From Prunus persica (taxonomy: Eukaryota > Streptophyta > Magnoliopsida > Rosales > Rosaceae): a stretch of 64,000 nt of DNA. The DNA lies in NCBI RefSeq assembly GCF_000346465.2, contig NC_034016.1, forward strand, positions 20,013,548-20,077,547, in the 5' to 3' direction. The notes beneath the pieces were generated by a model. That model saw nothing but the letters and a program-made list of their open reading frames with translations. It did no database searches and was not told the DNA's origin. This document shows, piece by piece, positions 1 to 17,271 of this stretch. Position numbers and translations under genes: made by a program. Numbering within the stretch: the stretch's first letter is position 1; the number at the start of each line of letters is the position of its first letter.

Positions 1-1103
1 TCCTTGTTCCCAGTCATATGGTTGCTGCAGCCGCTATCCACATACCATTCTTCATTTGCACTCCCTTTTGAAATAGCACAATTTGCATAAAACAGGTTTC
101 CTCCTACTTCCACTTGGCTTGCGTTATTAGCTTTCTGCACACTTTTGTTTGTTGTGCACTCTCTTGCCAAATGCCCAAATCTTTCACACTTGTAGCACTT
201 AGGTTGTCCCTTAAATCTACATTCTCCATAGTGAAATTTAGAGCAGACTTTGCATTGAGGCTTCACCCCATCTTGCTGCACAGAATGTGCTCCATTTGAA
301 GTCTGTCCAGTGCCAGCTTGCTGTGGCTTCTGTCTAGACTCCCATGGTTTGTTGTTAGGCTTCCAACTCTTCTGAGACTTGGCAGTACCAGACTGAGCAT
401 TATTCTTGTTCTGCCCCTTTTGATCGATTGAGAAAGAACCAAATGCTTTCTCAGCTATGTCCACAGTATGCATGTCAAAACGTTGCTCTTGACTCTTCAA
501 GATTGCAATAACCTCCTGCAATTCAATGGTCTCCAAACTCTTTGTATTTTCAATCACCAAACAGATGGGATCATAAACTCGACTAAGACTGATTAACACC
601 TTTTGAACCAGCCTCTCGTTTGATAACACCTCTCCAAATGTTTTCATTTGATTTATCAATTCATTTAATCGAGTAAGATATGCAGTAAGTTGTTCACCTT
701 CACGCATCCTCATATACTCAAATTCTCGTCTAAGATTCTGAAGTTTTACAGATCTAACCTGATCACCTCCATGATATTCACTGTAGAGCAAAGTCCAAGC
801 CATTTTTGCAGAATCGGCATTTGCAATCCGAGGGAAGATCTGGTCAGAGACAGCGTTTTGTATGATGCCCAGTGCCTTTGCATCCTTCATGAGCACAGCA
901 CACATCTCTGCTTCAGCTTCTTCCTCCGATGATGCTTCAACTTTCTTGGTCTTCATCTTCGAATCAGAGACTGAAATCCCCTTTTCTACCAGACTCCACA
1001 GCCCAAGAGACTTGAAGATTGTCACCATCTTGATCCTCCAGAACTCGTAGTTCTCACCGGAGAAGATTGGAGTTCTTACTTCTGAACTTCCAGATCCAGC
1101 CAT
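1..1103 (-). mobile_element. Ty1/copia gag-protease 5' portion (partial)
   Basis: The minus strand is open from an ATG at 1103 to the window edge (367 codons). The N-terminus (MAGSGSSEVRTPIFSGENYE) and the following region are typical of copia-type gag polyproteins. A CCHC zinc knuckle (CYKCERFGHLAREC) lies at about 154-198. The frame then reaches WYVDSGCSNHMTG at about 6-47, the D-S-G active-site motif of the retroelement aspartic protease (D at residue 356). No stop or frameshift is seen in this part, so the copy may be fairly young. Integrase and reverse transcriptase would lie to the left of the window. This is transposon coding sequence, not a host gene. Confidence 0.93.
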
Positions 1104-1209
1104 TGTTTGGTCTGAATCACAGCAGCTTCTCTTCTCAGATGTTCAGCTGAGCTTCGATTGAGCTCAGTAAACTTCACAGTTTTCACGCCCAGATCAAGAG
1201 ACCCAACCT

Positions 1210-1222
1210 GGCTCTGAGGCCA
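1210..1222 (-). other. Retroelement primer-binding site
   Basis: Read on the minus strand this is TGGCCTCAGAGCC. It differs at two positions from the initiator-methionine tRNA complement usual in plant copia elements (TGGTATCAGAGCC). It directly abuts the inner end of the LTR and lies 107 bases upstream of the gag ATG. Confidence 0.75.
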
Positions 1223-1538
1223 TGTTAGAGTTTTGAACAGATTTTGGAGAAGAAAAGAAAACAATATGCAGGGAAAAACCAAGAGACCAGCTAAACAATT
1301 CTTCTGTATTTTTGTATTGTATTCTCTGCTTCTTTTTGGGCAAGCTCAGTGTGAGCAATTTAACTGTTAGAAGCACAGCTGGATTCTCTTACATCATTAG
1401 AGAATCACAGCCTTACATTCAAAACTGATATCTAAGATCATTACACGTGTCTATAGCCACTTACCATTTAACTGACGCCTAACACTTGCCTATCTTAGTG
1501 ACTAAGTGAATACACAATCTCAGATCAGAGGCCTAACA
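1223..1538 (-). repeat. Copia 5' long terminal repeat
   Basis: The interval starts TGTTAG next to the primer-binding site and ends CTAACA, giving the TG...CA inverted ends expected of an LTR of about 316 bp. The outer end is less certain, because another CTAACA occurs at 1479-1484. The partner LTR is outside the window, so neither LTR identity nor the target duplication (expected to match TCATT at 1539-1543) can be tested here. Confidence 0.6.
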
Positions 1539-1596
1539 TCATTTATATCAGCTCACACACTTATATTTCAACAATTATAGCATTATCTTTAAGCAT

Positions 1597-1635
<39 letters not shown>

Positions 1636-2202
1636 ATATTGGTGCTTTTGGTTTCTTTTATTTTAGATTTCATTTTAGTTTAGTTTTATCACATTTTCCC
1701 AAATTTCCTGAGATTCTGCCCATCAGTGAAAAAGTTGGACATGATCTCAACTTTTTGGTATGTAAACAACTATCTATTCTGCAAATGTTTATTTTGAAGT
1801 GGGATTTTTGAGTGGGGATCAAGCAACTATTTTGGCATTTGATATGGTAAAAGGAGAGAGAATCTGAAAGTTTCCCAGAATGGTTGCTGTTCAGTCTCGA
1901 GCATGTTTTGGCTCTTATCTAATTGAAGGCATAATTGATCACAAATCATGAAGAGAGAGACAAGAAAATCGTCTTTCTACTGTTGGACAAGGATGGATAG
2001 CTGTAGACAATTAGGGTAAGTACTTTGAAATTGGCGCACATACACTGGCTGGACAGCATTGTATTTGAAAAATTGCAAAACATAGGAAGCAAAATGTTCA
2101 AAAATTGAAATGATGTTATTACACTGAAGTTACAATTGTTTGGCTTCACTTCCCTGATACATTTTATTCTAGCTACACCAATAATCAATTTTGTGAAGAA
2201 AT
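1539..2202. other. Non-coding flank with CT microsatellite
   Basis: No gene is seen. A (CT)n tract occupies 1599-1634. The part next to 2203 is probably the 3' UTR of the CRIB-protein gene on the minus strand. Confidence 0.5.
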
Positions 2203-3281
2203 TCATGTAAATCCCTTGTCTTCCCCCTCTTGAAAAGAATTCTGAGATAGATGGTCTTTGCTATTACATTTATAAGTAGTTGCAGGTTGGTGTCCAGGAT
2301 CTGTGCATGTTTCTGAACTAGCATGGGGTTTAGCCTTTCTTGATGCCCCCCCAACAGAGGAATCTTTGGATTTCTTTCGCCGCGTTTTCTTAGGGATGTC
2401 TGGCGGGTTTTGCGGCGATTCACTGCCATGAATTGACTCCATGGATTGCCGGATACCTCTAGTAATACTATCTGTTGTGTCCCTATTCTTAGAAGACCGC
2501 CTTGTTTGCTTCGGTTTATCTGATCTTTCCCTCTTAGGGGAGTCGATTCCACCATCTCCATGCCCACTTGATGTTTGCTGTGGCGACGCCCTTGGCAAAT
2601 CCGGCGTGTCATGTGCCGGAGACCTAGCACCCCTTGAACTACCCTTCCGGCTTGAATCTACATACATACACAAAAATTGAATAGTCATTTGGAAAATCCA
2701 ACACATTAACTTGTTAATACGTAAATAAGGTGATGTGATCCAACCAAAACCATTCACATTTGCATGGATATTTACAATTTTAGGGTACAAAAACAAAAAT
2801 GAAATACCTTGAGAGACCCATTTGACCCCAGGATCCTCTTTTGTCTCTCCATTGCTTAAAGGTCCTGATGAATATCCAGGTGGAGCTTGAAACTCATTCA
2901 TCTGCATGCAGCATCATCCACAAACATGGCTTTCATGAGGCTTCTAATTAACCATTTAAGCAAAAATTAACAAACAAAAAAAGGTTAATTACCCAGCTTG
3001 GAGAACCAGCAGCAGTTGATGGACCCTCCCATCCTATATGAGCCACATGCTTTACATCTGTAGGAAACCCAATCTGCATTTCTTGGCCTTTGTTATCATC
3101 TGCCAAAGCAGAGGGCAAATCCGTCAGGCCACATTATAAAATGTGTGTATGATAAAAAATACTCTAATTCTGAAGCCTGCTTCTACTTGGAACACAAATT
3201 GTACATACCAAAAATTTGAGAAATGTATCTTAGGCCTTTCAAGAGGCCCTTCATCTTTGTGTTATTTGCAGTGTTTGCCAT
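2203..3281 (-). CDS. ROP-interactive CRIB motif protein (RIC10/RIC11-like)
   Basis: Four exons: 3281-3209, 3099-2993, 2901-2808 and 2657-2203, all with GT-AG introns and matching phases, giving 242 aa. The short first exon encodes MANTANNTKMKGLLKGLRYI, the lysine- and glycine-rich N-terminus common in this family. Exon 2 carries the CRIB motif (IGFPTDVKHVAHIGWE, residues 33-48), with the Ile, Pro and two His residues that bind Rho GTPases. The long last exon is Ser/Arg/Lys-rich and low in complexity (residues about 90-242), with several basic clusters and no other recognisable domain. RIC proteins are plant effectors of active ROP (Rho-of-plants) GTPases in polarity and cytoskeletal signalling at the plasma membrane. 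The RIC10/11 subgroup is inferred from the CRIB sequence only. Confidence 0.9.
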
Positions 3282-5003
3282 TCTTGTGGAAGATATATAC
3301 TGGCTCTATCAATGAAGAACCAATTAAGCTGCTCCTGGAAAGTCTCTAGTTGAAGTGGGATCCAAAATTTGCCCCCCAATTCTGCAAATATTGGTAGCAA
3401 GAAGAAAGTCAATGATCAAAACAATTGAAATTAAAAAAAAAGTCAAACATTTCATCCAATGATACCTCAGAAGGAAAACCTTGCTGCAAGGCTAAAATTT
3501 ACAGAGGCCCCCATGAGAGGGTTGCATTAATTCAAACTATATATTTCCTAAATAAGAAACAAAATAATAAAAAGAATGCCCAGAAATTTGAAGTGGGCAT
3601 ATATGCATTCAATTTCTTGTGTTGATTTTGCACAAGATGGGGAAAACTTTTGAAGAAAGGGAAAAAGGTGTTCAAAAACTAGCAACAGCTTTTGACAAAT
3701 GTGGCCATGGAGGGTTGCAGTGATGAGAAAAGGGATGAAAACTGACAAAGAAAGTATGCTTAATTAAAGTAAAGCTATCGTTTATCTCGTGCATTTGATG
3801 GCAGGGCATTGTTTTTTTATGATTCATAACCAGAAGTAAATCGAATTTTTCGGTGTGAAAATATAGGAGAAAGAAAGAAAATCTTTGACATGCTAAATAT
3901 AGGGGAAGGTTTTAACGGGTCATTTTAGAGGCTGTAATGAATGGTTTTGTTAGATGCATATGAATTTTCCATGGTTTGTTGGCTATTTCCTTGGTTGCAA
4001 ATTGCATGGGAGAAAATGGATAGATCTAGACACAACTGATAGGGAACTAGAATTGATAAACTAAAATGAAACAGACAATGGATTTCTTCTGCTTTCATAA
4101 CTGGTCAACTACATTTTGCTCTAGGTTTGTCTGTTGACCATTATTGTTATGTTATGATTATTAACTTTTTCTTTGAAATCACACTCTAGTTATGAATGCA
4201 AGGGTAAATTTTGGCGGTTTAGAACGCCTTCTAGATTGGTTAAAATCACTTTCTGACCATCAAAAGTACTTATGCGAAAAACATGAAAGTCAAAGTGCTT
4301 ATTCAGTACAAACACATGAATTTTTAATAAATAATTTTTTTAATGTTCTTTGAATGAGGGCACTTCTTCAAAAAGCAATTATGAGCAGAAACGCTCTCTA
4401 CCAAACGGATATGCTTTGTGTTTCTCCAGTCAAGATCATGAAGCATCATTGATGTGAACCAAAATTGCCATATTTACGGCTAATTATGCAGTCATTGCTT
4501 AATTTAGGTAAAAGTTAAACACCCCTTGTTCCTTTGGTTCATCATTGTTGGCCTTACTTAGCAGTGAAAATTGGTCTACTTCAATACCTTAACACTGACA
4601 TTTCTGATGTCCCATTGCAAGTTACCATCATTGTAAATAGAGTAAATAACATCTAGCGTGCGGTAAAAACTCAGGCTGGATTTGAGCGAATTTGGATTGA
4701 TCTGACACAACCCGAGTTGCACCTCTAGTTTTTACTTGACAGAATCATCAGTAACTCAATTGGTTTAAGATTCTTACAGCTTTGTTAGCCAGAGATCCAG
4801 GTTAAACTTGTAATTTCTTTCTCTCTCTGTTTTTGAGGACTGATTTATACAATTGAGGCAAGTGGTAAAGAAAATGAAACTGTATTTAGTAGCAAATCAA
4901 ACAATGCTTACAGAAAACCAATGGAATTATATATATATATATATATATTTTTTGGTATATTAAAATACACATACAACTTGTAATGAACAAGCATTTAGAT
5001 GTA
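3282..5003. other. Intergenic: CRIB-gene promoter side and GLTP 3' side
   Basis: No coding region is supported. The left part should contain the 5' UTR and promoter of the CRIB gene. A weak tRNA-derived SINE candidate (plus strand) lies near 4745-4860, with an A-box-like segment about 4751-4765 and a degenerate B box about 4790-4805. An (AT)n tract occupies 4928-4948. Confidence 0.5.
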
Positions 5004-6380
5004 TCAAGCTTTCACATTGTCCATTCCAACAGAGTCCTGAAACATTAGAAACACAAAACTTAATTAGAACCCAATTATGCAAATTTGAACCAAAAGTGGA
5101 AATATTGTATGAACATGAGAAAAACTTACCAAGAACTTATGATTCTCTTGGAGCAGTGGAGAGAAGTTTGTGCAGAATTTACCAATGTCAGAATTCAAAT
5201 CAGGTGTTTCACCACCTAATATGTCCATAAATTTCTTCCTATCTGGTGCAAGCTTAATTCCAACCTGCATTTCGACCGGAGAGAATCAGAACAATTTCAT
5301 TTCCTTTTTCTCAGTGGATGATCATGAAACCAAAAGTAGAAGCATATATTATCTAAGAAAAACCAGTGTGCTTCAAATCAGATGCTAGATGGTCTTCCTA
5401 AATGGAGAAATTGGTCAAATCACATTTGGATTGCATCAAGAAAAGATTTTCCTTTCTTTTGTTTGTTGCTGAGGCAAAATAGCATGCATATTCTACTTTG
5501 ATCTGCCTCAATGCCTAAACTAAAACCCATCAAGTACAATCTTTTAAAAGGCTAGAAGAAGAGGCTATGGCATTGTGCAGATAAACATCAGCAAATGAGA
5601 GTTCTTACACTAAAACTTGAGCTAGCTAGCCAGTTATGCCATTTTTTCAAGGTCTTGCCGTAGGCCTCGGAACAAGCCTTGGACATTGGCCAGTCTGGAT
5701 TATCATGCAGATTCCGGAACAGCTCCACCAAGTAGTCCATGGCCCTACGGAGACATGAGAATTCTCAAAAACATAAGGATTGGCTTGCTGATAAAAAACA
5801 TCCAACATGAACATGACATACCTTGTTAGCCAGAGTAGAGCATTTGTGCAACTGGATGAGGATTTTGCATTTTTGGCTTCAATCTCAACCTGGACTAGAC
5901 TGTACAAGAGGTTGAATTCTGACGGGTTCGACGAATACTTAGAATCCAATCTCTGCAATGTGGGGAAGAACATGGAAAAATATTTCTAACATTAAAAAAC
6001 TGGAACATGTTGCTTCTTACAAAATTCACATTGTTTTCTCCATAAATTTTTTTAAAAAGCACCTTACCGATATGTTGTTACCAATATCAGATTTCACAGG
6101 CGCAAAGGCAGCTCCAAACTTATCTGCCATAACATAAACAGGTCCTCATGCATGTGCATTGAAGAATCAATTGAATGAAGAAAAAAATTGTTTTCTCAAC
6201 ATGAAAATGCATCGAGTTCAATCTGTTTTAGGGTAAGAATCAAAAAAATTTCGTACCTAAAACGGGCAGCAAGTGTTTGCATACATCCAAGAAAGGCTTG
6301 GTGAGCATCTCTCCCGTTTCGGATTTAACATGGTTCGTCCCTTCCAAAGCAGAAGTGAAAACAGTTCCTGATCCTGCCAT
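5004..6380 (-). CDS. GLTP1: Glycolipid transfer protein (GLTP domain)
   Basis: Six exons: 6380-6257, 6123-6068, 5952-5822, 5744-5609, 5264-5130 and 5036-5004, giving 204 aa, the usual length of plant GLTP1. The whole product is one GLTP fold. The D-x3-N pair of the headgroup site is visible at D54 and N58 (VKSDIGNNIS). W101, in LLWLTRAMD, matches the conserved tryptophan that stacks on the sugar. KKWHNWLAS and LAPDRKKFMD are family landmarks, and the end (HKFLDSVGMDNVKA) matches Arabidopsis GLTP1-type proteins. Family members move glycosphingolipids or glucosylceramide between membranes in the cytosol. The related ACD11 binds ceramide-1-phosphate and affects cell death, but the sequence here is closer to GLTP1. 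The gene is divergent from the CK1 gene. Confidence 0.95.
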
Positions 6381-8799
6381 TCTTGTGTTCAATTTTCTGC
6401 ATAAACATCATAAGTCATACTTGGCAACTAATCAGGCAATCAATATATATTGGTGTTCCCTTCATAATTCGATGCGTGCAAGTTAAGAACTAGCCAAATT
6501 TTTAAATCATGCAATACCATGATTGATGCATAACTTCAATTTTTTTAAAAATTAGTAGAGAAGAAATTTGAATTAAAAAATGTCACCCTATGTGTAGGGA
6601 TTAAAAAAAATGCTCTACCATTAAAGCTATAAGCCTCACCGTCCAACGAAACTGGAGATGGACAAGGATGATAAGAAAAAAAACAGAACAAGAAAAACGT
6701 AAAATGGTAATGGACACAAACCTTGAAAACAACAGACAAACGTCGTGAAGATCCGAAAATCAGTTATGTGAATTCTAAGTGTTGTTGATTTAAAGATGAT
6801 GTGGCCGTTATTTCTTTTCCCGGTACATTGTGGTGTTAAAACGGTTATCGTAGGCCATCAAGGGGGGGAAAAACAGTTGTCGTCGTGAGATCTACGACAT
6901 GTCAACATAAACAGGTAAATTATGTTAACTTAAGCAAAGCAAATGGAAATTGTGAGATGGGTTCTCTTAATTTCTAATTGTAAAGTTGATAATTTGCATT
7001 GACATCCTAATTTTTTTTAAGACAGGCAATTGAGAGAGGAGACTTACATAAATATTCATTGGGTGTTTGAGAGTTTCGAACCTCTGTCTGCATGGATAGA
7101 GGATGTGGGCAGATATAGAATAATTTAACCAACTAAGCTATATCCAACTGACATCCCATATTTTCAAGTCCACTTGAGTGACGGAAATCAAAAAATTGAA
7201 TTTTTACGTGCATTAAATATTAGGGTTTGGTAATGCCACCACCTAACGGACACACCAAAAAATTTCTCAATGTCTAAATTGATATCGGAACCCAACTCAA
7301 CTAAGCCCACTATACCTATGACCAGATGATGGGCTGGATCCTTTTGCTTTCTTTTTGGATTCTTAAAATTTGTTATATTCCCAATTAAAATTAATTTCAG
7401 TAAAATTGGGTAATTGATTCAAGGCAACTTCTCTCTCTCCAAGTACATATTTCCCAAGAGAGCAACCCAAACTCCCATAATGTGCTATAAAGTTCTCTTT
7501 GGTATTTTTATTTTTATTTGTTCTCTTGGAGACATGAAACGAAAGCAAAAACTGCAGCACACAAACCTGGAGAAATCCAACACCAAATTGGGCTATGAAT
7601 TCGACCACACAAAGATGAGAGAGAGGCTGAGACAAAGTTCGATTTTCTAACAAGAAAATAGTAACCAGACCAAACTGGCCCACTACTTCCACATCAGAAA
7701 AAAGACAGACAGAGAGAGATTGAGAATATCCCTAATTAGGACCAGGAAGATCCTTACATATCTATTAAATAACTAAATCTGAGAGAGCCAGCCAACACAG
7801 ATAGAGAAGAAGAAGAGAAGGCCAGGCACGTTTTTTTCTTTTCTTTTTTTGGGTTGAACACGTTTTTTTTTTAAATTGAAACCAAAGCAAAGTTTATTTA
7901 TTTATTTATTTTTTCCAAGCTTGCCTTGACCTGACGGACCTGACAGACTCACAGACAGCCCAAACGTGTTAGGCTGCAGCTCAGAATCTGAGAAGGTAGC
8001 GCTTTACCCCTCATATTTTATTATTATTGTTCTTATCTTATAATTTCCTAATTTCTTTTTTAAATTACAAAAAAATATTTCCAAAAACAATAAAATTAAA
8101 ACAAAAACAAAAAACAACTCTAATTATCTCCCCAAACTCATTTCCCTTCTTCTGCCCCCCTTATTATTTTCTCTCTCTCTGCAGTTTCTTTTCCTCCGCC
8201 AATTTCCCTATTTTCTGTCTATATTTTAAAATCGATTTGTCTCTTTCTGTGTCCGATCCCAATACAAAAACCTCTCCTTGATCCTCATTTGATTTGGTAC
8301 TTTTACTTTAAAAAAAAAAAAAAAAGTTTGGAGAATGATTCGAGGGCTTCAGGGTCAATGTAGGTCAATGTTCTTGTAATTGAGGTTTCAATTCGCTGTC
8401 TGCAATCAAGGATTTCGGATTTGGGGCGTTTTGGATATGTAGTTGGAGAAAGGGGGTTCTTGATTTTCGGAAAAAGTTACCCTCAATTTTGACGATTTTG
8501 TAATTATTGTAGAAAAAGTCGGATTTTTCCAATTGGATTTTCTGAGATTCGGTATTTATCCTGTCTGATGCTAATTTAATGCTTAGATTGTGATCGTGTG
8601 GTTCTTAGGCCGAGTTATTGGGGAAAAGTTAAGGTTTTGATCTGCGGAGAGGTGTCAATTGGGAAATTTTCGAGATTTGGGGGTTTATTGTTTGGTGGGT
8701 TTGGGGTTATGCACACAATAAAGGCTGAAATTAGCACAAATCCTTGTAAAATAGCCATTTTGAGCTCTTGGGTTGAGCTGTATTGAAGATTGTTGCATC
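6381..8799. other. Bidirectional intergenic region between GLTP1 and CK1 genes
   Basis: The two genes point away from each other, so both promoters lie here. It contains a SINE (7008-7148). A pyrimidine-rich stretch around 8150-8280 probably belongs to the CK1 5' UTR, possibly with a leader intron between about 8300 and 8780. No further gene is supported. Confidence 0.5.
7008..7148 (-). mobile_element. tRNA-derived SINE
   Basis: On the minus strand the head reads TATAGCTTAGTTGG, a good RNA polymerase III A box. It is followed about 50 bases on by GGTTCGAAACT, a B box. The element ends in an A-rich tail (the T run at 7011-7018 on the plus strand). An 8-bp direct repeat TGACATCC flanks it at 7000-7007 and 7149-7156, as expected for a target-site duplication. 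Length is about 141 bp. Confidence 0.8.
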
Positions 8800-13616
<4,817 letters not shown>

Positions 13617-14715
13617 TGGAGAGTATTTCCTTATAGATATTTGCCAGTCATCTAATGGAAAAATCCTCGTACTATTTGATGAGTACTGAAAAAAGAAAAA
13701 CAAAAAACCAAGACAAAACTCGCTTGCTTTGTACATGGGATATCACCTAAGCACTGCGTTTTCCGATCTTATTGCATGTCTAATGACAGCATTTCCAGGC
13801 TTTTCTTCCTCCCACTTTTTTCTCTCCCAAGAGTTTCCTTTCCGGCCATTGTAACTGTATTAGAAACATACATTTTTCTTAGCTGTAATAATTACTATTT
13901 CTTTATTATACACCCACTTTGAATTGAGACCAGTTTGTGTTGTTTGTAATGGTCATCTTTTCAAGAACTTCCTCACTAGTGCTAGCTTGAGCTTGGCCCG
14001 TTGGAAATTTTCAAACCCTTGCAGTCTTCTAAAATCCATCCACAAACTTTTCCACTTTGTGTTGGTAAATGGCAAATTAAAATTAAATGCACGGATGCGA
14101 GCTCATTGCAGGGACAATTTAGCGATTCTAGTTAAGTAATTAGCTAAGCTGAATTCTAGACAACTGTGATTTTCAAATGAACGTCTTTTCCAATTGGTTA
14201 AGAAATAAGATGCTTTGAAACTTGACCCGAAAAAAAATGCTTTGAAAAGAAAAAAAATAAGTTACATTCGCTAGATACAATACAAGAACTGACTAGTCTA
14301 GTAGTCCACTCAAATAAACTTTGATAGCAAATATCCCAAGTGTATTAGCTCTGCATTTTACGATACAAGGAGGAGCAATTCAAATCTATCGACATCAGCA
14401 AACATCCCAAGTGAAAAAAAATAAGTTACATTCGCTAGATACAATACAAGAACTGACTAGTCTAGTAGTCCACTCAAATAAACTTTGATAGCAAATATCC
14501 CAAGTGTATTAGCTCTGCATTTTTCGATACAAGGAGGAGCAATTCAAATCTATCGACATCAGAAAACATCCCAAGTGTACTAGCTTCATTGTATGTAGTG
14601 GCGCTGAAATGGATAATTGCGATAAGCAACAAAATATTTACAATGTGCAACCTAGCAAGAATTTAATATCAAACTCTGGGGAGAAAAAAAAAATCTCTGC
14701 TTTCTGATCTCTGAC
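13617..14715. other. Convergent 3' region of CK1 and VPS2 genes
   Basis: This contains the 3' UTRs of the two convergent genes and a two-copy tandem repeat (14249-14576). No additional coding region is supported. Confidence 0.6.
14249..14576. repeat. 164-bp direct tandem duplication (two copies)
   Basis: Copy 1 is 14249-14412 and copy 2 is 14413-14576. Both begin with G followed by eight A and then TAAGTTACATTCGCTAG. Only two substitutions were noticed (near 14362/14526 and 14399/14563), so the duplication is recent. It lies just beyond the stop of the VPS2 gene, possibly inside its 3' UTR. Confidence 0.93.
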
Positions 14716-17271
14716 TCATGGATTTCGAAGAGCTGCCAATCTTTTCTCAAGTTCATCAGTGCCAGAACTGTAAGAAGTTGAAAGTTTGTTAGTTATAGCA
14801 AATAACCAAATTAAAAACAGAAAAGAAGAGGGGAAAGAAGAAAAGCATTAGAAGTTTAAAAGATCCACTGCAATGATAAATGCATATTACAAATGGCACA
14901 TTAATTTGTTTGAGGTGCTCTTTCCACAAGAAATTTCTTGTTCTGCCAGCGTATATGTGGTCATGAGATACTTAAACGCAAAGTATGCCAAACCATCAAT
15001 TACTTTGCAGAAAGACTATAACTTTTAAGTTGTACTGTAAAAATCTTCAGGCAGTTTAACTTATTACAATAACAAAGGGATTGGAGGTTGTACCTGCCAA
15101 CACCCTCAGTGTTCTTCGCTGCAATTCTTCCTTTGGGAGCTGCTGACAGCTGTCAATAGATCATGTACAAAGCACATCAGTTTAAATGACTGGGAATAGT
15201 ACAGTAGATGCTAACAAAAAATCAAAAAGGCATAATCAGTGATACCAACCTGTGAGGCGACATCAACGCCAATTTCATCCAGCACCTGTTCAAAACAATT
15301 TAACCAAAAAAAATTCTGTCAATTCCTGGTACCCAGACCAATAGTTAACGACATCTATAAAGAATGAGACTGAGAAACATCTATAAAGAATGAGACTGCT
15401 TCTCAGTCTCATATGAACACTTTCCACATCATTTAACACAACCCTTCTCAATCTTTCTTGTCTCATTACCAGATAAACCAAATAATCACAAGATGGCAAA
15501 CAAACTTCAACTAACAACTTGTTCAGAAAGGTATACGGAACATCCTAGGTAACAATAGGAATTAATGTAATCTCGGAGGAATAGCATGCTTTCTTTTCCT
15601 GTTCTTGGGTATCGTCTATGAATATATTCATCTAAATGAAAAATTAGTATACAATGCAATTAGGACTTACCTGGTTTGTCAGCTCGTCAGTTTCCTCTTC
15701 TGCCTCATCATCATCCAAGGCATCATCTATTGCGTCGGACATCATTTCAGTCTGCATGTTCAAAGCTCTAAATTATGATCCACTTATGTAACCAAAAGCC
15801 GAGATTAACATAATTCTATGCCAATAATTCAAGGATAGAACCAATCTTACAGTCATATCCATCTGTGCAGATTGCTTCTGAAATTCGCGTATCACCTGTG
15901 CCTGCTTTGCAGGAGCCATTTGCTGCAATGTCGCACAAATTCAGTTACTAAAAAGAGCTTGAATTACTAGGAAGCAATATAATAAAGAACAATTCTCTAG
16001 GATTTTATTTACATTTCAAACTAAACACAACACTAGGCAGGGCTTCTCTTAAACTAAATCTCATCATCAGATGCAATCTTAATGTCTAATTTACAGTATG
16101 AAAACTACATGAAATATTTGTTTCATTGTTACAATCAAACCTTATTCATAGCTGCCATCGCCTTACTAGCACCTTTCATGCCAACAGCAACTGATGACTG
16201 AGCATGCATTGCCTGCATGATGGAATAGAATTTACTAAGAGCACAACTCACAAATGCGACATATAAAGTTGAATCAGAATATGATGATTTCACAGTCCAC
16301 CTGCGTATGAGTTGCTATTCCTCTCATTTGAGCTCGACTTCCTTGTAAGTTAGATATCTGTTGCCTAAGCCTGACTAGCTGCCTGGCTAGTATTTTAGTT
16401 GCAGCCTGCAGAATGCAAAACAAAGGCCTGAGAGAATATAAATTGACTACTTCTGATAAGATTCAATTGCCACGGTCACTCAAGTATTCCTGGACAGATG
16501 AAAACAGTCAAATACAACACAGAAAATACCTCATTTCCTGTTTTTGCCGTTCTCTTTATCTCAGCAACAAGCTTTTTTTCCTGACATGATAGTAAAATAT
16601 ATTAAATGAAACTGTAGATAAAAATGCAAGAACAAAATGGGATCACCAACAGGAATCTCTTGACATACTTCTAATTGCAATGCTCCAATTTCCTTCTCTA
16701 TTCCTGAAGCAAAATGGGGAAGAAAATAAATATATCAAATGAGCAAAATTAAAATCAAGGAAATGCCCCATTCATAGCATGATAAGATATACACATCAGG
16801 TGTAAAATTACAGGTCAGCTGGACAAATTAAGATATAATTTAAGCTTGAACAGTAACCCATCTAATCACAAATCTAATCCAGCCTATAATGTCTATTAAA
16901 GCAGTGCGATATCTGCCCAATGCCTCAATTAGTCCAAGAGGGTCATAAATCAGTTACCACAAAATGAATGATGAAAATGATCATTATAATCACAAACATT
17001 GAGAAATGAAAACCAAAAAACATATATATTTATATTACCTCTAGTAGCATTAGCCATTTCTCTCTTGCTCTCCCGAAGAGCCTCTGCGATAAAAATGCAA
17101 ACCCATATAAACAAATTACGAAAATATAAATTATACCCATAATTCAGATCTAGTATGCAAATAAGAACGCTTGAATTTAAGTTTAATCGTACACAGGGAA
17201 GAGAAAAAAAAAGGCGGAAGATTAAGAAAGCACAAACCTTTGGCGGTGGGTTTCTTACTGAAGATGTTCAT
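14716..17271 (-). CDS. VPS2: ESCRT-III subunit VPS2/CHMP2 (Snf7 family, VPS2.2/2.3 type)
   Basis: Eleven exons: 17271-17238, 17083-17039, 16703-16669, 16580-16530, 16405-16301, 16212-16141, 15922-15851, 15751-15671, 15285-15250, 15149-15094 and 14767-14716. The product is 212 aa, normal for Snf7 proteins. It starts MNIFSKKPTAKEALRESKRE and has a basic helical N-terminal half (residues about 10-110; LARQLVRLRQQI and GSRAQMRGIATH are visible). An acidic segment follows (DDALDDDEAEEETDEL, about 150-165). The C-terminal DELEKRLAALR fits the MIM1 motif that binds VPS4. ESCRT-III polymerises on endosomes for multivesicular-body sorting. The start is the first in-frame ATG and is preceded by no other. 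The gene is divergent from the PP2A gene. Confidence 0.95.

Noticed and set aside
4745..4860. Full SINE with confident borders
   Set aside because: The A-box-like head is present but the B box is degenerate and no target duplication was found, so it is only mentioned as weak.
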